A DNA stretch of 35,384 nt from Burkholderiaceae bacterium (lineage in GTDB: Bacteria > Pseudomonadota > Gammaproteobacteria > Burkholderiales > Burkholderiaceae_D), in assembly GCA_030157545.1 (NCBI GenBank), contig JAOAUN010000065.1, positions 1 to 35,384 of the forward strand, in the 5' to 3' direction. This document shows, piece after piece, positions 31,655 to 35,384 of the stretch. The notes below the pieces were generated by a model. It searched no databases. It was not told where the DNA came from and saw only the letters and a list, made by a program, of their open reading frames with translations. Numbering within the stretch: the stretch's first letter is position 1; the number at the start of each line of letters is the position of its first letter. Both the position numbers and the translations under genes were made by a program.

Positions 31655-32456
31655 CGACTGCGCGTTCCAGCGCAGCATAGCCCGAGGTGCGGCCGGTCTT
31701 CCATTGGCGCAGTCCTTCGAGTTCGAGCAAAGGACGCACAGCAGGATCATCCCAGCGCATGCCCAACAGCAGTTCGGTGAAATGCGCAATGGCAGCAGCC
31801 GGTGCTTGCGGGCTGACCGTGAAATTGCAATGATCAAAAGCGGCGGTACGAGCCAACACAGTAGTCTGCCCCGGCGGCAGTGTGCCGTCCGATGCAAACG
31901 CGAGATGATTACCATCGATCATCCACGCCGCATCAATCTTGCCGGCCACGAGCGCTTTGGCTGCATCAAGTTCACCGCCGACATGGTCACCATGCTTGCC
32001 GCCCAAGACATCAAAGCGCTGCGCTGTGTAATCACGTCCGGCGATGAGTCCGGCCTGACGCAAATGGTCCATGGGTATGAGCGTGGCTTGCGGCGAATCG
32101 ATGGCACCAAAGCCGACGGTTTTACCGCGCAGTGCATCCAGATTCTGGATATTGCTATTGTTGCGCACCACCAGCACCGAAGTCAGGTCGCAATCGGTGT
32201 CGCGCATCGCGACGGCTGATACCTGCAAGCCTTTGGCGCGTGCCATACGTTCGGCGCGTACCCAGGCCAGCGGTGAATTCCACGCCAGATCCAGCGTGCC
32301 GTTAAACTGATCTTCGACTTGGCGCTCGTAATTTGAATACAGCACAAAATCGAATTCCAGATCATGTCGCGCAAACCAGCTCTTGAAGCCTTCCCATATG
32401 GTGACGACTTTCGGCGCGTAGGCAACCGCGCCCATGACCAGTTTATGTTTGCTCAT
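31596..32456 (-). CDS. PhnD/SsuA-like substrate-binding protein without signal peptide
   Basis: This 286-residue protein has the PhnD/SsuA-type fold: MGAVAYAPKVVTIWEGFKSW, FVLYSNYERQVEDQFNGTLD, LAWNSPLAWVRAERMA and LRGKTVGFGAIDSPQATLIP match phosphonate/sulfonate ABC binding proteins. There is no signal peptide (MSKHKLVMGA) and no permease or ATPase gene nearby, so it is likely cytosolic and not part of a transporter. Start: ATG at 32456, 9 bp after the upstream gene's stop. Its end overlaps the diiron gene. It may bind or present a substrate to the two redox proteins encoded with it, which is inference. Confidence 0.8.
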   Translation of the reverse strand: MSKHKLVMGAVAYAPKVVTIWEGFKSWFARHDLEFDFVLYSNYERQVEDQFNGTLDLAWNSPLAWVRAERMARAKGLQVSAVAMRDTDCDLTSVLVVRNNSNIQNLDALRGKTVGFGAIDSPQATLIPMDHLRQAGLIAGRDYTAQRFDVLGGKHGDHVGGELDAAKALVAGKIDAAWMIDGNHLAFASDGTLPPGQTTVLARTAAFDHCNFTVSPQAPAAAIAHFTELLLGMRWDDPAVRPLLELEGLRQWKTGRTSGYAALERAVDDEKFYDAAGHITATDYRY

Positions 32457-32465
32457 GGTGATCTC

Positions 32466-33581
32466 TTAAAACAGTGGCTGGCCGGTGACGGCTTTACCAA
32501 TGAAGTCATACAGCACGTCGGTGGTCGGTGCCATCACGGATGCAGCGCGTGCATCACGGAAAAGACGCTCTACGCCGACTTCTTTGCGGAAGGCTGCACC
32601 ACCGCAAACACGCATGGCGATGTCAGTCACTTCGAGTGCGGTTTCGGCTGCGGCTGCCTTGATTTCAAGTACACGCAACATGGTATCGGCGCGACCGCTG
32701 ACGATGGCGGCGATGGTGTCACTCAATAGCGTGTTTGCCATATCAGTCTTGATGCGGCCGCGCGCCACATAAGCACGTATGGTCGGCAGCTCGGCCAGTG
32801 ATGTGCCCAGATGCTGGTGCTTCGTTGCGCTAACGTGTTCAATCGCGCGGCTGATACTGCCTTCCATGGTGCCTACCGAGCAGGATGCGTTGAGCACGCA
32901 GAACCATGGCAATACCACGCCCATCATGATGTCGAAGCCTTTGCCATCTTCGCCGAGCGCATTTGCTGCAGGGATGCGTACGCCTTCGGCAGTGACGGGC
33001 GAAGACGCGTTGCCGCGCATGCCCATACCGTCAAACGGGGCAGCCAGTTTCAATCCATTGGTTTTGGCTTCGATCAGCCACAGGCTGCTAGCGCCTTCGG
33101 CAGCCAGCGGCTTGCTCGACCAGACATAAGAGTCGGCATGAAATGCAGAAGTGATCCAGCTCTTGCGCGCATTGAGAACAACTTCATTGCCATCCAGCTT
33201 AGCTGTGCTGGCCGGCGCCCAGAAGTGGCTGCGTGATTCAAGTTCGGAAAACGCCAGCGTGGTCAGGTGCTTGCCGGCGGCGATGTCGCGGCGTACTGAC
33301 TCGCTACCCAGTTGTTCGAGAACAGCGACGGCGCAGTAATGCATGCAGACGATCATTGCAGTTGATGGACAAGTCTGCGCGAGCTTGCTGACGACTTGGC
33401 TGGCTTCGGCCAGACCCAGACCCATGCCGCCCATTTCTTTGCTGCTGACCAGCCCCAGCAGACCTGCTGCCGACAGGGCGTCAATGACGGGGCGCGGAAA
33501 GGCTGCTTCCTTATCGGTGATGGGGGCCAGTGCGGTGAGTTTGTCGCTGATGATGGTGTCGAGTTGCGCTAGGTAGGTCAT
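32466..33581 (-). CDS. Acyl-CoA-dehydrogenase-fold flavoprotein, possibly a monooxygenase
   Basis: This 371-residue protein has the acyl-CoA dehydrogenase fold: GLLGLVSSKEMGGMGLGL, AQTCPSTAMIVCMHYCAV, LAFSELESRSHFWAPASTA, GNEVVLNARKSWITSA (FAD region) and DIAMRVCGGAAFRKEVGVER. The C-terminal catalytic Glu of true dehydrogenases (YEG-T-x-E-I) is missing: the equivalent stretch is RAASVMAPTTDVLYDFIGKA. That ending is more like flavin monooxygenases such as DszC or nitroalkane-type members. First gene of the ACAD-PhnD-diiron operon; the promoter probably lies in the 98-bp upstream gap near TATACT (33641-33636, minus strand). Confidence 0.82.
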   Translation of the reverse strand: MTYLAQLDTIISDKLTALAPITDKEAAFPRPVIDALSAAGLLGLVSSKEMGGMGLGLAEASQVVSKLAQTCPSTAMIVCMHYCAVAVLEQLGSESVRRDIAAGKHLTTLAFSELESRSHFWAPASTAKLDGNEVVLNARKSWITSAFHADSYVWSSKPLAAEGASSLWLIEAKTNGLKLAAPFDGMGMRGNASSPVTAEGVRIPAANALGEDGKGFDIMMGVVLPWFCVLNASCSVGTMEGSISRAIEHVSATKHQHLGTSLAELPTIRAYVARGRIKTDMANTLLSDTIAAIVSGRADTMLRVLEIKAAAAETALEVTDIAMRVCGGAAFRKEVGVERLFRDARAASVMAPTTDVLYDFIGKAVTGQPLF

Positions 33582-33643
33582 GAATTTTTATGGAAGCAGT
33601 CAGATTGGCTCGCCGTATCGAGCGAGAGGCTGGCTAGTATAGC

Positions 33644-33668
33644 GCAGCCAGCCATGCGGGCTGGCTGC
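33644..33668. terminator. Perfect 10-bp inverted repeat between two minus-strand genes
   Basis: GCAGCCAGCC (33644-33653) and GGCTGGCTGC (33659-33668) form a perfect hairpin with loop ATGCG, just downstream of the exported-protein gene. The T-run is absent, so it is a weak terminator at best. It also lies immediately upstream of a TATACT -10-like box for the flavoprotein operon, so an operator role is possible. Confidence 0.5.
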
Positions 33669-33679
33669 GAAGTCGTTCG

Positions 33680-34087
33680 TTACAATGTGCAATAGCCGTG
33701 CAAGATTTCAGTCGCCAGCAGAAAAAATGGTTTTTTTTCGCCTTTTTCTTGCAATCGGACTTCGAGGAACTGACTTTGCACGCGGCCGTTGGGTTTGGTG
33801 GATAGAACTTTGAAAGATTGCTGCGCAGAGCCTGTACTGATGACCTTGATCTGCCAACCCATATTGTCGACGAAGCGACCGGCCATCATGCCTTTGTCAC
33901 GCTGGACAATAAATTCGGCACCCACTGCAGTTTCATAATAATTTTGTTTGCCTGCCAGTGCTTCCATACTGCCATCCGGAGTGATTTCCGATACGCCAGT
34001 GATCGTGCAGGAAAGGTCTGATTCAGCGAAGGCCGGCGTTGCCAGCGGGATTGTAAGAATGAAAAGTAAAGTGCCCAATATGCGCAT
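33680..34087 (-). CDS. Hypothetical periplasmic protein
   Basis: This 135-residue protein has a clear signal peptide (MRILGTLLFILTIPLATPAF, cleavage after AFA). The mature protein is beta-rich, with one Cys near the start (DLSCTITGVSEI) and one at the end (EILHGYCTL), likely a disulfide. It contains VGAEFIVQRDKGMMAGRF and QSQFLEVRLQEKGEKKPFFL. I do not recognise a family. It lies upstream of the flavoprotein operon in the same direction but is separated by a hairpin, so it is probably its own transcript. Confidence 0.65.
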   Translation of the reverse strand: MRILGTLLFILTIPLATPAFAESDLSCTITGVSEITPDGSMEALAGKQNYYETAVGAEFIVQRDKGMMAGRFVDNMGWQIKVISTGSAQQSFKVLSTKPNGRVQSQFLEVRLQEKGEKKPFFLLATEILHGYCTL

Positions 34088-34167
34088 GACGGGTTCCTGA
34101 AGTTAGAAAAAAGAACCGTCCAATGATAAAGGGATTGCTGGGAACAGGCAGGGAAGGGTGAAAGAGA

Positions 34168-34194
34168 AGGCCCGTTAGTTTGGGTAACGGGCCT
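34168..34194 (-). terminator. Terminator of the small lipoprotein gene
   Basis: AGGCCCGTTA (34168-34177) and TAACGGGCCT (34185-34194) form a perfect 10-bp stem with a 7-nt loop. On the minus strand it is followed by TCTCTTTC, a pyrimidine-rich tail, about 50 bp after the lipoprotein stop codon. Confidence 0.75.
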
Positions 34195-34242
34195 GTCTTG
34201 AGTCATGTCACTTTAAAGATTGCTGCATTCAAAAGGAAATTT

Positions 34243-34557
34243 TTAAACTGCGCAGCCTTTTGTTTGCGCCAGCTTTTCGAGATGTTTTTGGCGGTTGGTT
34301 GCGGCATTGATGGCATCTTCGGTATTGCTGTAAGTGCCAATCAGGGCTGGCCAGAAAAAGATTGCAGCGGCGACGTTTTTACCAGTGACGGTGCGCTCTT
34401 TGCGAGCAGCATCTTCAAATTCTTGGGCTTCAACAATAGCGTTTTTGAGACCATCGCAGCCGAGTTCAGTGTCACCGGCCTTGGATTTTTTCACCACCTC
34501 GGGGGATGCGCAAGCTGCAAGCATTATTACAGCAGCTAAGGATGTAATTAATTTCAT
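34243..34557 (-). CDS. Small lipoprotein of unknown function
   Basis: This 104-residue protein begins MKLITSLAAVIMLAACASPE, a strong lipobox (LAAC) with Cys at residue 16. The body has a helical segment with two Cys (ELGCDGLKN and TKGCAV at the end) and a hydrophobic stretch VTGKNVAAAIFFWPALIGTY that could be a second membrane or amphipathic segment. The pattern resembles short lipoproteins carried near envelope genes; I do not assign a function. Terminated by a perfect hairpin. Confidence 0.7.
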   Translation of the reverse strand: MKLITSLAAVIMLAACASPEVVKKSKAGDTELGCDGLKNAIVEAQEFEDAARKERTVTGKNVAAAIFFWPALIGTYSNTEDAINAATNRQKHLEKLAQTKGCAV

Positions 34558-34583
34558 TTTTTTCTCATGTAGTGTTTAAAAAT

Positions 34584-34619
34584 TGCGGTTGCCTGAAACT
34601 GTTTTTGGCAGACACCGCA
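34584..34619 (-). terminator. Terminator of the 34624-35040 gene
   Basis: TGCGGTTGCC (34584-34593) pairs with GGCA (34607-34610) and ACCGCA (34614-34619) with a 3-nt bulge. On the minus strand the hairpin is followed by AATTTTTAAA, directly after the gene's stop codon. Confidence 0.6.
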
Positions 34620-34623
34620 TTAC

Positions 34624-35040
34624 TCATAGCTTGCCTAGTCCAATGTCAGCAGCAAGTTGCGTGATCTGTACCTGTCGATCCGGAAAAGTTCTGAGGTACT
34701 GCCGCAAGCCATTACGTATGTGTTCCTCGAATACAGGCGCCGTATAAAAACGCACCGCTCGGTCAACCCCTTCAAAATCGTAGGCACTCACTTTGTAGTG
34801 CGCCCATTTTGGCCAGTCCTTGAACATTTCCTGAATATCTAAAATCTTCAGCCGGCACTCGAATCCGCTTTCGCCAAACTCAGCAAAAAAAATACTTTGC
34901 GTCGGATCTGCGCCCATAAATCCGCGCAACTGCTCCGGGTCGCTCCACAATAAATTGCGCAGGCAAAAATCAAATACCCTGTCCCGCTCCGGATCCAGAA
35001 AATCAAATGGCAACATTTCAGGCTTGTAAATGAAATGCAT
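34624..35040 (-). CDS. Hypothetical cytosolic protein
   Basis: This 138-residue protein starts at the ATG at 35040, which follows AAGGAG at a good distance; the frame extends 51 codons further but without a ribosome site. The sequence is charged and mixed (MLPFDFLDPERDRVFDFCLR, QLRGFMGADPTQSIFFAEFG, YTAPVFEEHIRNGLRQYLR) with no signal peptide or membrane segment. I do not recognise a family. It has its own terminator and no operon partner. Confidence 0.7.
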   Translation of the reverse strand: MHFIYKPEMLPFDFLDPERDRVFDFCLRNLLWSDPEQLRGFMGADPTQSIFFAEFGESGFECRLKILDIQEMFKDWPKWAHYKVSAYDFEGVDRAVRFYTAPVFEEHIRNGLRQYLRTFPDRQVQITQLAADIGLGKL

Positions 35041-35262
35041 CGCTGACTCCTTGCAAGTGAAATCCGTACGGTGAAAGCTTAGATAAACAGTTGGGAATTG
35101 CTTCGTATTGAATGCTTGTTTGCAGGCTATGTATAAAGCCAATTCGGATCGTAGCGTTTCTACTGTTAAAGTTGCTGCTTGCACGCATGCCATACATAGA
35201 CATCGTTTGCATTGAAGAAAGAGAGGAGGGTTGCGTTGTGAATTTGCATCAATGCGTGTAAG

Positions 35263-35384
35263 TCAATACATGGATTTTTGCGGTGTTCGGAATTTTTTTC
35301 GCTTATCAAATTGCGCACGCAATTCGTTTGCTGCCGACAGTTTTGTGCTGGCATAGTCACCGACAGCTTTGCTGACCTGTTGCC
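35263..35384 (-). CDS. C-terminal end of an unidentified protein (truncated by window edge)
   Basis: From the right edge, a minus-strand frame reads QQVSKAVGDYASTKLSAANE, then LRAQFDKRKKFR and a TGA at 35263-35265. About 39 codons with ordinary coding character and a basic C-terminus are visible; the rest lies outside the window. No family can be assigned. Confidence 0.4.
   Translation of the reverse strand, partial: QQVSKAVGDYASTKLSAANELRAQFDKRKKFRTPQKSMY

Noticed and set aside
31655..31915. Long N-terminal extension of the diiron protein
   Set aside because: The extension lies wholly inside the PhnD-like gene in another frame, is Arg/Cys-rich and has no family character; starts at 31654 or 31639 are better.
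1..35384. CRISPR array
   Set aside because: No series of identical 24-37 bp repeats with regular spacers was seen; the regular 33-bp feature at 2226-2336 is short operators, not CRISPR repeats.

Overview
The window looks like a chromosomal segment from a betaproteobacterium, most likely Burkholderiales and probably Oxalobacteraceae-like. This is inferred from the character of the proteins and the gene content (a gcl-hyi-glxR glyoxylate cluster with a divergent LysR gene, a PA4780-type RIO kinase, a GDSL autotransporter esterase); no marker gene is present to prove it. It divides into a decayed accessory part (about 1-5900) and a compact, mostly intact metabolic part (about 5900-35384).

Accessory part. 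From left to right it holds a perfect terminator-type hairpin, the 3' end of a tyrosine recombinase, a frameshifted IS3-family orfB, a PIN-domain gene cut by that IS, an intact mobile mystery protein pair mmpA (HTH) / mmpB (Fic), a relic of a WYL-type regulator, two IS3 orfA relics, an intact outer-membrane protein gene, a short-chain dehydrogenase relic, an intact exported alpha/beta hydrolase gene and a MerR pseudogene with one in-frame stop. The most striking DNA signal is upstream of mmpA: four AACCT-N2-AGGTT-like palindromes whose starts are exactly 33 bp apart and which span the promoter.

Metabolic part. A RIO-like kinase gene is followed by a 755-bp gap with a good sigma-70-like promoter and a long, possibly structured leader. 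Then comes a catabolic operon (7542-16481): ABC permease, sugar-type binding protein, a second ABC permease fused to a strictosidine-synthase/SMP-30 beta-propeller, a second free propeller, a double ABC ATPase, a DsbA-fold HCCA-isomerase-like protein and a class III CoA-transferase. The substrate is unknown. Next are small exported Pro/Tyr-rich and glycine-zipper envelope proteins and an EAL-domain relic. The LysR / gcl-hyi-glxR set converts glyoxylate to tartronate semialdehyde and then glycerate, with a perfect 17-bp palindrome between the divergent genes.

The right third carries an EstA-type autotransporter esterase, a motB without a neighbouring motA, a YbfB/YjiJ-type MFS gene divergent from a PhyH-type dioxygenase, an MHS-family permease followed by a six-unit 12-bp minisatellite, and a three-gene minus-strand operon: an acyl-CoA-dehydrogenase-fold flavoprotein without the usual catalytic glutamate, a PhnD/SsuA-like binding protein with no signal peptide, and a diiron ferritin-like protein with a TusA-like N-terminus. 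That trio and the permease-propeller operon are the best candidates for undescribed biochemistry. Small exported proteins, a small cytosolic hypothetical and the truncated end of another gene close the window.
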